In this document: piece after piece, positions 1 through 8,529 of the stretch | Numbering within the stretch: the stretch's first letter is position 1 | Layout: each line of letters opens with the position of its first letter | From: Izemoplasma sp964435595 | GTDB taxonomy: Bacteria > Bacillota_I > Bacilli_A > Izemoplasmatales > Izemoplasmataceae | Length of the DNA: 64,000 nt | Assembly: GCA_964435595.1 (NCBI GenBank) | Contig: CAYSZV010000003.1 | Coordinates: 36,116 to 100,115 of the forward strand | Direction of reading: 5' to 3' | Made by a program: the position numbers and the translations under genes | The notes under the pieces: generated by a model | What the model was told of the DNA's origin: nothing | Seen by the model: only the letters and a program-made list of their open reading frames with translations | The model's database searches: none

Positions 1-227
1 TACTTTCCTGGAATCAATACACTACCTTGAGATTGAATCACGAGACTAGGGTCTTTCACAGTCAATTTAATTGCAATATCAGAATTACTTGTTGTAATAA
101 TCAAATGATCTTCTAAAACATCAAGTTTAATTCCTTGTAATGCAGGATTTGGTGTTTTGTTTGATAAAGCTTTTTGTGCAGTTATCAAACTATTAAGTAA
201 TGTGTCTTTGTTAATTGAGAAATTCAT
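1..227 (-). CDS. dnaN: DNA polymerase III sliding clamp (beta), N-terminal part
   Basis: Partial gene: about 75 N-terminal residues are present, and the rest lies beyond base 1. The frame starts MNFSINKDTLLNSLITAQKA and continues with the SNKTPNPALQGI region typical of the first domain of the beta clamp. The ATG (227-225) follows a GGGGTG ribosome site. The clamp is a ring that tethers DNA polymerase III to DNA. It lies downstream of dnaA on the same strand across a 126-base gap, the standard Firmicutes dnaA-dnaN order. The identity rests on start sequence plus synteny. Confidence 0.93.
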   Translation of the reverse strand, partial: MNFSINKDTLLNSLITAQKALSNKTPNPALQGIKLDVLEDHLIITTSNSDIAIKLTVKDPSLVIQSQGSVLIPGK

Positions 228-353
228 ACAATCACCCCTAAATTAATTATCTTTTTATTATGTTATTGTTATTGGTCTGTGTGGATTTGTGGAAAACCCT
301 TGTATATTACATATTATTATACCATATTATTATGTAATTTGTGTGTAAATTTT
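228..353. other. dnaA-dnaN intergenic part of the origin (probable unwinding region)
   Basis: Two adjoining DnaA-box-like sites lie at 280-296; on the minus strand they read TTTTCCACA followed by AAATCCACA. An AT-rich stretch with trinucleotide periodicity (TTATTGTTATTGG, about 262-275) lies next to them on the dnaN side, and a very AT-rich block (about 300-345) lies on the other side. In Bacillus the dnaA-dnaN gap is the part of oriC that melts. The same role here is inferred from position and box content. Confidence 0.6.
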
Positions 354-1727
354 CTAATTTTCTCCACATTTTACCTTTAATTTTTCCACATCGTTTTTTA
401 CATCTACATCCATTTCTATTTCGTTTCTTATCTTCTCAACTGAATGCATTACTGTTGAATGATCTCGGTTGTTAAAGAATGTTCCAATTTTTTTGTAAGG
501 TAAGTCATAAATTGTTTTAATTAAATACATAGCAACTTGTCTTGGAAAAACATATTTTGTTGTACGTTTTTTTGATATCAAATCACTCGTTGAAATTCGG
601 TAATAATCACTAACAAGACTTAATATATTATTAATCTTGTTTTGGTTCAATAGTTTATCACTTGTTCGTGGCTTAACTAGGTTTTCTAAAGCTAATTCTG
701 CATTCTTAACATTGAAGTCTAAATTGAATGCTGTACAATAAAATAAAACACGTTTTAAAGCACCCTCTAATTCACGTACATTATTGTCAAAAATTGAAGC
801 AATATATTCTACAACATCGTCCGGAATCAAATTAGAATCTGACGTTTCTGATAAGAGTTTTTTACGTAGAATTTTTATCCTATGTTCAAGATCAGGTCGG
901 TTAATATCAACCGTAACACCCCATTCAAACCTTGATGTTAATCTAGACATTATGTCTTTTAACTCACCAGCACTGCGATCACTTGTAATAACAATTTGTT
1001 TCTGATAATCATGTAATGAGTTAAATAATTTAAAAAATTCTATTTGAGATTTCTCTTTTTTTGCCAAAAATTGGATATCATCAACAAGTAAAACATCTAC
1101 ATCACTATATTTTTTATTAAAATCATCAAATTTTTTCTTACTTGCACTTCTTGCATATTCTTCTATAAATTGGTCTGTCTTAACATATAAGACCTTTTTG
1201 TTCATGTCGCCTTCTAAAATGTAATTTCCAACACATTGCATAAGGTGGGTTTTACCAAGCCCTACATCTCCAAAAATATATAATGGATTAGCAACAACCC
1301 CAGGTTGATCTGCAACTTTAATTGCACTAGTATAAGCTAGTCTATTAGAATTTCCTACAACAAAGCTATCAAATGTATAACTCGCATTTAAATTACCTTG
1401 TAAATATTTGTCAGATAAACTTGCAGGGCTAACTGTAATAGAATATTCTTTTTGATCTTGCAGTTTTTTTTCTGCAGCGTCATCCGTTATTAATTTAAAC
1501 ATATGTTTTTCAGGAAACTTATTTTCTAAGAATCTGTTCATTTTTTGTAAATATAACATTTCTATGCGTTTTTTAATAAATTCATTTGGTACTACTAGAT
1601 AGATATAGTTATTTGCAACCTCAAAAACAGTATTCACGTCATAAAATATTTCTGTGAATACATATTCGTCTAAATCTTTCTCTAATTCATGCTTAATTTC
1701 GTACCAAATCTCTGTGTATTTTTCCAT
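354..1727 (-). CDS. dnaA: Chromosomal replication initiator DnaA
   Basis: An AAA+ ATPase that binds DnaA boxes, opens oriC and loads the helicase. 457 residues, the usual family length. An N-terminal helicase-interaction domain (about 1-85) is followed by the AAA+ core with Walker A GDVGLGKTH (about 153-161), Walker B LLVDDIQF (about 215), and a C-terminal DNA-binding domain with the signature RDHSTVMHSVEKI near the end. An in-frame ATG nine codons upstream is possible. I chose the ATG at 1727 because AGAGGTGG sits just ahead of it. dnaN follows on the same strand, and box clusters flank the gene on both sides. Confidence 0.97.
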   Translation of the reverse strand: MEKYTEIWYEIKHELEKDLDEYVFTEIFYDVNTVFEVANNYIYLVVPNEFIKKRIEMLYLQKMNRFLENKFPEKHMFKLITDDAAEKKLQDQKEYSITVSPASLSDKYLQGNLNASYTFDSFVVGNSNRLAYTSAIKVADQPGVVANPLYIFGDVGLGKTHLMQCVGNYILEGDMNKKVLYVKTDQFIEEYARSASKKKFDDFNKKYSDVDVLLVDDIQFLAKKEKSQIEFFKLFNSLHDYQKQIVITSDRSAGELKDIMSRLTSRFEWGVTVDINRPDLEHRIKILRKKLLSETSDSNLIPDDVVEYIASIFDNNVRELEGALKRVLFYCTAFNLDFNVKNAELALENLVKPRTSDKLLNQNKINNILSLVSDYYRISTSDLISKKRTTKYVFPRQVAMYLIKTIYDLPYKKIGTFFNNRDHSTVMHSVEKIRNEIEMDVDVKNDVEKLKVKCGEN

Positions 1728-2027
1728 GATGTCCACCTCTATCTTCTCATACAATAATATACCACAAAACGAAGTCTAAAAAAAATAAATATTATCCCCA
1801 CAAATTGGGGAAAACTTTTTTTGGATTAGGATATTAACTTTTTTCCACAAAAAATTAAATCCTTTTATAAAGCCATTTATGATAGATGTTAACATTCCAC
1901 ATTTTTGTCTTTTCCACTTATACACACATTCACATATTGGTATGTTCAAACAACGAAAAATAGCGATAAAGGAGTGTGGAAAACTTTTTTATTTTTTGTT
2001 ATTTTGTTGTCAATTTAAAAATATGTA
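1728..2027. other. Replication origin region upstream of dnaA
   Basis: A gene-free stretch between divergent dnaA and rpmH. It holds DnaA-box-like sites: TTATCCCCA (1792-1800), TTTTCCACA (1841-1849), TTTTCCACT (1910-1918) and, inverted, TGTGGAAAA (1975-1983). Very A/T-rich tracts surround them (1778-1797 and 1984-2020). Together with the dnaA-dnaN gap this gives the two-part origin seen in Bacillus. It should also hold the dnaA promoter, which I did not pin down. Confidence 0.8.
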
Positions 2028-2056
2028 TTGACACATGATTTTCTAACATATATAAT
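2028..2056 (+). promoter_or_regulatory. Sigma-A promoter of rpmH
   Basis: TTGACA at 2028-2033 and TATAAT at 2051-2056 with an exact 17-base spacer: a consensus promoter about 43 bases before the rpmH start. Confidence 0.9.
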
Positions 2057-2098
2057 GTTATAGCATGGTTTGTACTAATGAATTAGGAGGTGTTGATT

Positions 2099-2236
2099 AT
2101 GCCAAAAAGAACATATCAACCAAATAAACGTAAAAGAGCAAAAACACATGGTTTCTTCGCAAGAATGAAGACTCCAGGCGGAAGAAAAGTCTTAGCAAGA
2201 AGACGTGCTAGAGGACGCAAGAACTTAACTGTTTAA
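2099..2236 (+). CDS. rpmH: 50S ribosomal protein L34
   Basis: A 45-residue, very basic protein of the large ribosomal subunit. It reads MPKRTYQPNKRKRAK, then HGFFARMKTPGGRKVLARRR, and ends in RKNLTV, the full L34 pattern. There is one extra residue (Pro2) relative to the common MKRTYQP start. AGGAGGTG precedes the ATG. It is the first gene rightward from the origin and is followed by its own terminator before rnpA. Confidence 0.98.
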   Translation: MPKRTYQPNKRKRAKTHGFFARMKTPGGRKVLARRRARGRKNLTV

Positions 2237-2275
2237 CAAAATACATCTAAAATTGAATATTATAATATACTTGAG

Positions 2276-2316
2276 ATCACCTGAAAATATAATATCGTTT
2301 TTTTAGGTGATTTTTG
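2276..2316 (+). terminator. Terminator or attenuator between rpmH and rnpA
   Basis: ATCACCT (2276-2282) pairs with AGGTGAT (2305-2311) and is followed by a T run. The 22-base loop is long, so read-through into rnpA is likely. Confidence 0.65.
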
Positions 2317-2334
2317 TTTTAGGTAGGTGTTTTT

Positions 2335-2667
2335 ATGAAAAAAGAGTACCGAGTTAAAAAAGGCAGCGACATCGAAATGATAATGAAAAACAAACAAAGT
2401 ACCGGAAATAGGTTTTTTGTTGTGTATAAAAAACAAAACCATGAGAATGTTCATTTCAGAGCTGCCATTAGTGTTTCAAAGAAATTCGGTAACGCCGTAA
2501 AACGCAACAAAATCAAAAGACAAGTTAGGGCAATTGTGTCGAATCTAGACATATTACCCAAAAATGATTTATTCATCGTAATTAAAAACAACGCAAATAC
2601 GTTACATTTCGATGAAATTGAAAAACAGATAACAAAATTGATTCAAAAACAAAACATTTTGAGGTGA
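2335..2667 (+). CDS. rnpA: Ribonuclease P protein component
   Basis: A 110-residue basic protein that assists the RNase P RNA in 5' maturation of tRNA precursors. The RNA-binding signature KKFGNAVKRNKIKRQVR lies at about residues 49-65. Start MKKEYRVKKG has the usual spacing to the FxxVY segment (FFVVYKK). An AGGTAGGTG element precedes the ATG. The gene sits between rpmH and yidC, its standard position. Confidence 0.97.
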   Translation: MKKEYRVKKGSDIEMIMKNKQSTGNRFFVVYKKQNHENVHFRAAISVSKKFGNAVKRNKIKRQVRAIVSNLDILPKNDLFIVIKNNANTLHFDEIEKQITKLIQKQNILR

Positions 2668-2671
2668 AAAA

Positions 2672-3547
2672 ATGAACAAACAAAAAAGAGTACTATTATT
2701 AGTTTTAATGATTGGACTTGTTATTACATTAAGCGCATGTAGTAGTGGATCAACATCAATGTATGAACAACCAATGGGTGCCCCAGGTGGATGGGGATGG
2801 CTACAATGGATCATTGAATTAATGGGAGAAGGATTATATATCATTTCTCAATTCTTTGGTGGATATTATTGGATTGGATTAGTTGTTTTAACAATTTTAG
2901 TTCGTTCAGCTGGATGGCCAATTTATGCGAAAAGTAACGATACTACAATGAATATGCAATTAGCTCAACCAGACTTAAATGCTCTACAAGAAAAATACAA
3001 AGGTAGAACAGACGAAGTGTCACAAAAGAAAATGCAAGCAGAACAAATGGAAATATATAAAAAATACGGAATTAATCCATTAGGATGTTTGCTACCGTTT
3101 TTACAAATGCCGATTTTCATCGCTATGTACCAAGTAGTAAGAAGAGTTCCTTTATCTTTAGGACAAGTGGTGGATGGTGTAACAACGAGAGATTTTTCTG
3201 ATTTGAATTATGGATTCCTTTGGGTTAAAGATTTAGGTGCAGCTGATCCATTATACATTTTACCTGCTTTGGTTGGTATCTTGATGTTTTTATATCAAAG
3301 ATACACTATGAAGAAACCTGATTACCTACAAAACAAAAAGTATGAAAAAGGTGGACAACAAGCTCAAACTGAAAAAACAATGAAATTTATGTCTTACTTT
3401 ATGGTAATTATGTTAGTATCAATTGCAATCACAAATGCCGGTATTGCTCTTTATTGGGTAATTGGTAATGCTTATCAATTCTTACAAACATATATTAACC
3501 GTAAGCAAGGTGAGAAAAAGTTCTATGCTATGAAAGAAAAGTATTAG
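2672..3547 (+). CDS. yidC: Membrane protein insertase YidC/OxaA (lipoprotein form)
   Basis: Inserts and folds membrane proteins, with or without Sec. 291 residues, the size of the Gram-positive short form. The N-terminus is a lipoprotein signal: a hydrophobic stretch ending LSACSSG, with lipidation expected at Cys23. Five hydrophobic segments follow, with the positively charged hairpin (around KMQAEQMEIYKKYGINPLG) in the first cytoplasmic loop and an Arg in the first core helix (TILVRSAGWP), as expected for a hydrophilic groove. GAGGTG precedes the ATG. It is four bases after rnpA and twelve before jag. Confidence 0.96.
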   Translation: MNKQKRVLLLVLMIGLVITLSACSSGSTSMYEQPMGAPGGWGWLQWIIELMGEGLYIISQFFGGYYWIGLVVLTILVRSAGWPIYAKSNDTTMNMQLAQPDLNALQEKYKGRTDEVSQKKMQAEQMEIYKKYGINPLGCLLPFLQMPIFIAMYQVVRRVPLSLGQVVDGVTTRDFSDLNYGFLWVKDLGAADPLYILPALVGILMFLYQRYTMKKPDYLQNKKYEKGGQQAQTEKTMKFMSYFMVIMLVSIAITNAGIALYWVIGNAYQFLQTYINRKQGEKKFYAMKEKY

Positions 3548-3558
3548 GGGTGTAGAAA

Positions 3559-4167
3559 ATGAAAATTATACAAATAGAAGCTAAAACAATTGAAGAAGCA
3601 AAACAACAAGCAGTAAAAGAACTTAGAGTTCCAAAAGAACACATAGAAATAACAGTGTTAGAGAAAAAAGGATTAATGCGTAAAGTTTTAATCTGTGAAG
3701 CAAAAGTCTCAAAAGATCCAGCCGAAGTAGGATATGAGTTATTAACTCAAACGTTAGAACGAATGGAAATTGAAGCTGTTGTTGAAATGAGAAAGAAAAA
3801 CAAAAATGAAATTGAATACTCAGTAAATACATCAGAAAACCCAATTTTAATTGGTAAAAATGGGAAAACTCTTGAAAGCTTGCAATTTTATTTAAGACAT
3901 GTGGTAAATAATTATAGCGATGAAAGACAAATTGTTTTGCTTGATGTTGGTGGATATAAACAAAATAGAAAAAGACAACTAGAAATTATCGCAACCAAAA
4001 CAGCAAAAGAAGTAGCACGTACCAGAGTTGAAGCGAAATTACGTCCAATGAATGCATATGAAAGAAGAATCATTCATACAAAATTAGCTGAGTGGAGAGA
4101 TGTTACTACGATTTCTGAAGGAGAAGGACAAGACCGACACTTAGTGATTAAACCTAAGAGGAAATAA
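3559..4167 (+). CDS. jag: RNA-binding protein Jag/KhpB
   Basis: 202 residues in three parts: Jag-N domain (about 1-50; IEAKTIEEAKQQAVKELRV), KH domain (about 75-150; ILIGKNGKTLESLQ is the GxxG loop) and R3H domain (about 150-200; RPMNAYERRIIH). KhpB binds RNA, usually with KhpA, and in Gram-positive bacteria affects cell division and elongation. Co-transcribed after yidC, as in most Firmicutes. GGGGTG precedes the ATG. Confidence 0.94.
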   Translation: MKIIQIEAKTIEEAKQQAVKELRVPKEHIEITVLEKKGLMRKVLICEAKVSKDPAEVGYELLTQTLERMEIEAVVEMRKKNKNEIEYSVNTSENPILIGKNGKTLESLQFYLRHVVNNYSDERQIVLLDVGGYKQNRKRQLEIIATKTAKEVARTRVEAKLRPMNAYERRIIHTKLAEWRDVTTISEGEGQDRHLVIKPKRK

Positions 4168-4168
4168 C

Positions 4169-4717
4169 ATGAAGTTGGTTGTAGGACTTGGAAACCCTGG
4201 ACGAAAATATAAAAAAACAAAACACAATGTTGGATTTATGTGCTTAGATTATTATGCAAAAAAGAATGGGTTACAATTCAAACTTGATAATAAATTTAAC
4301 GGAGAATGGCTTAAAGAAGGCAACTTGTTGTTATTGAAACCGCACACGTTTATGAATTTATCAGGGAACAGTATTGTTAAAATTATGAAATTTTACGATG
4401 TTGAAATTGAAGATGTGTTGATTATATATGATGACTTATCGTTACCATTTGGGAAACTAAGACTTCGTGAAAAAGGAAGTGCTGGTGGACACAACGGAAT
4501 CAAATCAATCATTCAAAATTTTAAGACAGAAGATTTTAAAAGAATTAAAGTAGGAATTGATCGTAATCCAATGATGGAACAAAAAGACTACGTTTTATCA
4601 AAATTCTCTAAAGCAGAACAAAAAGAATTAGATTTAAAGTTGATAGTTATATCAAATATCATAGATGATTTCAAAAAAGGAACAGATTTTATCAACACAA
4701 TGAATACATTCAATTAA
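4169..4717 (+). CDS. pth: Peptidyl-tRNA hydrolase
   Basis: Recycles peptidyl-tRNAs released from ribosomes by cleaving the peptide-tRNA ester. 182 residues, normal length. The active-site His is in KHNVGFMCLD (His20), with conserved FMNLSG (about residue 66), DDLSLPFGKLRLR (about 92) and GGHNGIKSI (about 110). It starts one base after jag, so it is translationally linked to it. It ends at a strong terminator that overlaps its stop codon. Confidence 0.97.
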   Translation: MKLVVGLGNPGRKYKKTKHNVGFMCLDYYAKKNGLQFKLDNKFNGEWLKEGNLLLLKPHTFMNLSGNSIVKIMKFYDVEIEDVLIIYDDLSLPFGKLRLREKGSAGGHNGIKSIIQNFKTEDFKRIKVGIDRNPMMEQKDYVLSKFSKAEQKELDLKLIVISNIIDDFKKGTDFINTMNTFN

Positions 4718-4735
4718 GCCCGATGGGCTTTTTTG
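4716..4735 (+). terminator. Terminator of the yidC-jag-pth unit
   Basis: AAGCCC-GAT-GGGCTT followed by TTTT. It overlaps the pth stop codon. Confidence 0.9.
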
Positions 4736-4780
4736 TTTGAGTTTATTTTTTGAATGTGATATTATCATATTACCAAAAGA

Positions 4781-4808
4781 GCGAACCCCCTATTGTTAGG
4801 AGTTTCGC
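4781..4808 (+). promoter_or_regulatory. Hairpin in the mfd leader
   Basis: A 12-base arm (4781-4792) pairs with 4797-4808 around a TTGT loop, with two mismatches. No T run follows, so it is not a terminator. It lies 22 bases before the chosen mfd start, so it may affect mRNA stability or initiation. Function unknown. Confidence 0.45.
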
Positions 4809-4830
4809 CTTAAGTACGTGGGGTGAAACA

Positions 4831-7800
4831 ATGAAAAAAATACTAAACCATTTTAATAAGACAGAGTTTTTTATGTCCTTATTAAGCGATTACCAGACAT
4901 ATGACGAAATTAAAATCACGAACACAAACGATCCTGTTAGTGTGGTATTGATTTATTTTTTGTATAAACAAACGAATGAAGATATTGTTTTAGTTACCCC
5001 AAATTTATACAAAGCCCAAAAATTATATGATCAGTTAGTTAGTATCGCTGAAGAAGATGAAATCTCATTTTTCCCACAAGATGAGTTTATTACAACTGAA
5101 ATGTTGGCCATGAGTACAGATTTTAAACTAGAACGCATTAACACCGTACGAAAAATAATGAAAAAGAAACATTCAATTATCATCACCAATACATCAGGAT
5201 ATATCAAACAACTCATCCCTTTAAAAAAATGGGAAAACGCCATTATTACTTGGAAAGAAGAAGATGTAATTGATGTTAAAGAGTTACCAAAGACATTAAT
5301 ATCGTATGGGTATAAAAGAGAATCACAAGTAGAAGAACCAGGAGAATTTAGCATCAAAGGTGGAATTATTGATATTTACCCACTAAACGAGAATAAACCT
5401 TACAGAATAGATTTGTTCGATGATGAAATTGAAACAATACGAACATTTGATGTAGAAACGCAAAGATCTAATGTAAGGACGAAACAATGCGAAATATACC
5501 CAATGTACGAATTTTTTTATACAGATGAAGAATTAAACATCATCAAAGAAAAAATAGAATACAAGTTAGAAAACGACTTGTTTAGTAAAGTATCACAAGA
5601 AAGAATCAATCAAGATTTAACCAATTTATATAATAGAAATGAAATAGATCAACTATCTAGATATTTAACAATACAATATGAGGCACCTGAATCAATCATA
5701 GATTATATAGATGGAAACACAACAATCTTTTATGATTACAATAAAATTATAGATAATTATAATGACATTATTAGAGATATTCAAGATTGGTATGAAGGCA
5801 CCAACGATTACCCTAAGTTAGGCTTTGATTTGATTAAAGACATCAATCGGATTTATTCAAGGAAATCCCTTTATTTAGATGTTTTTAGCAGTCCCACTCT
5901 AAAAATTAAAAATGAAATAGTAGTAAGAGCAAAAGAAACTATTTTATATAATAACAATATAAATTTAGCTATTTCTGACCTAAAAAAATATAATAAATAT
6001 ACAACAGTAATCATTTCGTTTTCAACAGAAAAGAAAGCCAAACAGTTCACCAATCTATTAGATGGGAACGTTCCGTTTTCTTTGATTGGGTCTCGTGATG
6101 AAATAAAAGATAAGAAGATAAATATACTTGTGGATCAAAATGTATTAAGTATTGAACTTTTCAATGCAAATACTATTATTTTGACAGAAGATAACTTATA
6201 TAAGAAAACAGAAACCAAAAAAGCGAAGTACACATCTACTTTAAAAGATACCAAAAAAATCAATACCATAGAAGAGTTGAAAAAAGGCGATTACATCGTT
6301 CATTATAATTATGGGATAGGAAGATTTATTGAAGTAAAAACAATGAGTGTAGGGGAAATTACCAATGATTACATTCATATTGCATATAAAGGAGACGACT
6401 CACTATACATACCCGTAGAAAACATCCGATTATTGAAAAAATTTGCAGGTAGTGAGGGATTGAAACCAAGACTAAACAAATTGGGCGGAGGCGAGTGGGC
6501 GAAGACCAAACAACGCGTTCGAAAAAAAGTGAAAGACATCGCAGATAAGCTGATAAAACTATATGCTGCACGCGAAAAGGCGGTTGGATTTCAATTCAGT
6601 GAAGATACGGATTTAATATTAGATTTCGAAGCTGATTTTCCATATCAAGAAACAGAGGATCAAATCAAAGCAATAAACGATGTGAAGAAAGATATGGAAT
6701 CTACTATGCCAATGGATAGGTTGTTGTGTGGTGATGTTGGGTATGGGAAAACAGAAGTTGCATTGCGGGCTGCATTTAAAGCAGTTTTGGATAACAAGCA
6801 AGTTGCCTATCTAGCCCCAACTACAGTTCTTTCCCGCCAACATTTCCATACATTCAGAGACCGACTTTCTAAGTATGGAATAAAAGTAGAACTACTAAAT
6901 AGATTTGTTACAAAGGGAAATCAAAACCGTGTGTTACGTGAAGTTATGAGTGGCGAGTGTGACATTGTAATAGGGACACATCGAATTTTATCAAAAGACA
7001 TGGTGTTTCATGATTTGGGACTTTTAATTATTGATGAAGAACAACGATTTGGTGTAGAACATAAAGAAAAAATCAAAGAAATGAAGTTAAACGTTGATGT
7101 ATTGTCTTTGAGTGCAACTCCAATACCAAGAACCTTGCAAATGGCAATGATGGGTGTTAAAAGTATGAGTTTATTAGAAACCCCACCACTTAACAGGTAT
7201 CCTATACAAACATACGTTTTAGAAAGACACGATGCGGTTATCCGTGATTCAATTCAAAGAGAATTAGCAAGAAACGGACAAGTTTTTTATCTATATAATA
7301 GAGTTGATGACATAGAGGTTGTTGCCCGCAATATACAACGGTTGGTACCAGAAGCAAGAGTCATATATGCCCATGGAAAAATGGGAAGACTACAATTAGA
7401 AAATGTAATTACAAAATTCATTGATAAAGAATATGATGTGTTGGTATCAACTACAATTATTGAAACTGGAATTGATATACCAAACGCGAATACATTACTA
7501 GTACATGAAGCAGATAAGCTGGGGCTTTCTCAACTATACCAACTAAGAGGCAGGGTAGGAAGAAGCGACCGTATAGCTTATGCATATTTAATGTATGATA
7601 AACGAAAAGAATTGAAAGAAGAAGCTGTCAAAAGATTACGAGTAATTAAAGAGTTCACAGAACTTGGAAGTGGCTTCAAGATTGCGCTTCGGGATTTATC
7701 AATTCGTGGAGCTGGAGATGTATTAGGAACAGAACAATCCGGATTTATGGACTCGGTTGGAATCGATTTATACTTGGAAATGTTAAAAGATGAAATTGCA

Positions 7801-8286
7801 ATACAAAAGGGAGAAAAAGAAGAAACAGAAGACCTTGATGAGCCGGATACATCAATCAAAGTCAGAGTAAACAAATATATCGACAGCAACTATGTAAAAA
7901 ACGATTATGTCAAAATGGAAATGCATCGTAAAATCTCTAATATTAAATCAAAAGAAGATATTATCTTATTGATAGAAGAGTTTACTGATCGCTTTGGAAA
8001 ACCATCACAAGACATTGAATTATATATGCAAGAGAAATTGTTCGAGTATTTGGCTGAAACAAAAGGAGTAGAAAAAATAAGAACAACTAAAAATCATATA
8101 ACTTTTGTTTTATCAAAAGAGGCAAGTAAAAAAGTAAATGGGGAATATTTATTTACAAAAGCAAATGACATATCTAAATTTATACGATTCGCATATAAAT
8201 TGGACCAAATAAACATTATATTAGATACAATTAAGTTACCAAAACATTACCTATATTATATAGTTGAGTTATTAGAAGCAGTCTGA
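4831..8286 (+). CDS. mfd: Transcription-repair coupling factor Mfd
   Basis: An ATP-driven translocase that pushes stalled RNA polymerase off lesions and recruits UvrA. 1151 residues, full length. An N-terminal UvrB-like module is followed by the RNA-polymerase-interaction domain (about 480-545; KKGDYIVHYNYGIGRF), then a RecG-like motor with Walker A GDVGYGKTE (about 633) and DEEQ box (about 735), helicase motif QLRGRVGR, and a C-terminal TRCF domain. The frame opens 27 codons further upstream, but GTGGGGTG stands directly before the ATG at 4831 and the family begins there. It stands between two terminators, so it is probably monocistronic. Confidence 0.96.
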   Translation: MKKILNHFNKTEFFMSLLSDYQTYDEIKITNTNDPVSVVLIYFLYKQTNEDIVLVTPNLYKAQKLYDQLVSIAEEDEISFFPQDEFITTEMLAMSTDFKLERINTVRKIMKKKHSIIITNTSGYIKQLIPLKKWENAIITWKEEDVIDVKELPKTLISYGYKRESQVEEPGEFSIKGGIIDIYPLNENKPYRIDLFDDEIETIRTFDVETQRSNVRTKQCEIYPMYEFFYTDEELNIIKEKIEYKLENDLFSKVSQERINQDLTNLYNRNEIDQLSRYLTIQYEAPESIIDYIDGNTTIFYDYNKIIDNYNDIIRDIQDWYEGTNDYPKLGFDLIKDINRIYSRKSLYLDVFSSPTLKIKNEIVVRAKETILYNNNINLAISDLKKYNKYTTVIISFSTEKKAKQFTNLLDGNVPFSLIGSRDEIKDKKINILVDQNVLSIELFNANTIILTEDNLYKKTETKKAKYTSTLKDTKKINTIEELKKGDYIVHYNYGIGRFIEVKTMSVGEITNDYIHIAYKGDDSLYIPVENIRLLKKFAGSEGLKPRLNKLGGGEWAKTKQRVRKKVKDIADKLIKLYAAREKAVGFQFSEDTDLILDFEADFPYQETEDQIKAINDVKKDMESTMPMDRLLCGDVGYGKTEVALRAAFKAVLDNKQVAYLAPTTVLSRQHFHTFRDRLSKYGIKVELLNRFVTKGNQNRVLREVMSGECDIVIGTHRILSKDMVFHDLGLLIIDEEQRFGVEHKEKIKEMKLNVDVLSLSATPIPRTLQMAMMGVKSMSLLETPPLNRYPIQTYVLERHDAVIRDSIQRELARNGQVFYLYNRVDDIEVVARNIQRLVPEARVIYAHGKMGRLQLENVITKFIDKEYDVLVSTTIIETGIDIPNANTLLVHEADKLGLSQLYQLRGRVGRSDRIAYAYLMYDKRKELKEEAVKRLRVIKEFTELGSGFKIALRDLSIRGAGDVLGTEQSGFMDSVGIDLYLEMLKDEIAIQKGEKEETEDLDEPDTSIKVRVNKYIDSNYVKNDYVKMEMHRKISNIKSKEDIILLIEEFTDRFGKPSQDIELYMQEKLFEYLAETKGVEKIRTTKNHITFVLSKEASKKVNGEYLFTKANDISKFIRFAYKLDQINIILDTIKLPKHYLYYIVELLEAV

Positions 8287-8293
8287 TAAAAGA

Positions 8294-8318
8294 AAAAGGC
8301 TTACCAAAGCCTTTTTTG
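8294..8318 (+). terminator. Terminator after mfd
   Basis: AAAGGC(TT) pairs with GCCTTT around ACCAAA and is followed by TTTTT. Confidence 0.85.
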
Positions 8319-8350
8319 TATTTCTTTTCCTTAGGCATAGTATTTTCATA

Positions 8351-8379
8351 TTGACATATATATATATGTTTGGTACTAT
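8351..8379 (+). promoter_or_regulatory. Extended -10 promoter upstream of purA
   Basis: TTGACA (8351-8356), 17-base spacer, TG-G-TACTAT (8371-8379): a strong promoter with an extended -10. It fires into the purA leader about 150 bases before the gene. An 8-base inverted repeat, TTTGGTAC (8369-8376) and GTACCAAA (8404-8411), overlaps its -10. Confidence 0.8.
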
Positions 8380-8385
8380 ACAAAT

Positions 8386-8459
8386 GGAAAAAACAATGGC
8401 AGCGTACCAAAATAAAATAGTGTATGCATTATGTGTACCTATTGATAGGTGCTTTTTTT
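8386..8459 (+). ncRNA. purA leader ending in a terminator (attenuator or small RNA)
   Basis: From the expected start site near 8386 a transcript of about 70 bases would end at a hairpin GTACCTA-TTGA-TAGGTGC (8435-8452) followed by seven T. purA starts 70 bases later, so expression needs read-through or a second promoter. The leader matches no riboswitch class I recognise. It may be a PurR-independent attenuator or a free small RNA. Confidence 0.5.
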
Positions 8460-8529
8460 ATTTTCAAACAAGGAAACGGCTTAATAAAGTCGAAAAATAA
8501 CATTAATCAATTATAATAGGAGTGGTGAA

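Noticed and set aside
8384..8500. 38-codon open frame (MEKTMAAYQNK start) across the purA leader
   Set aside because: Its ATG lies at the expected transcription start with no ribosome site, and it runs through the terminator. Probably chance.
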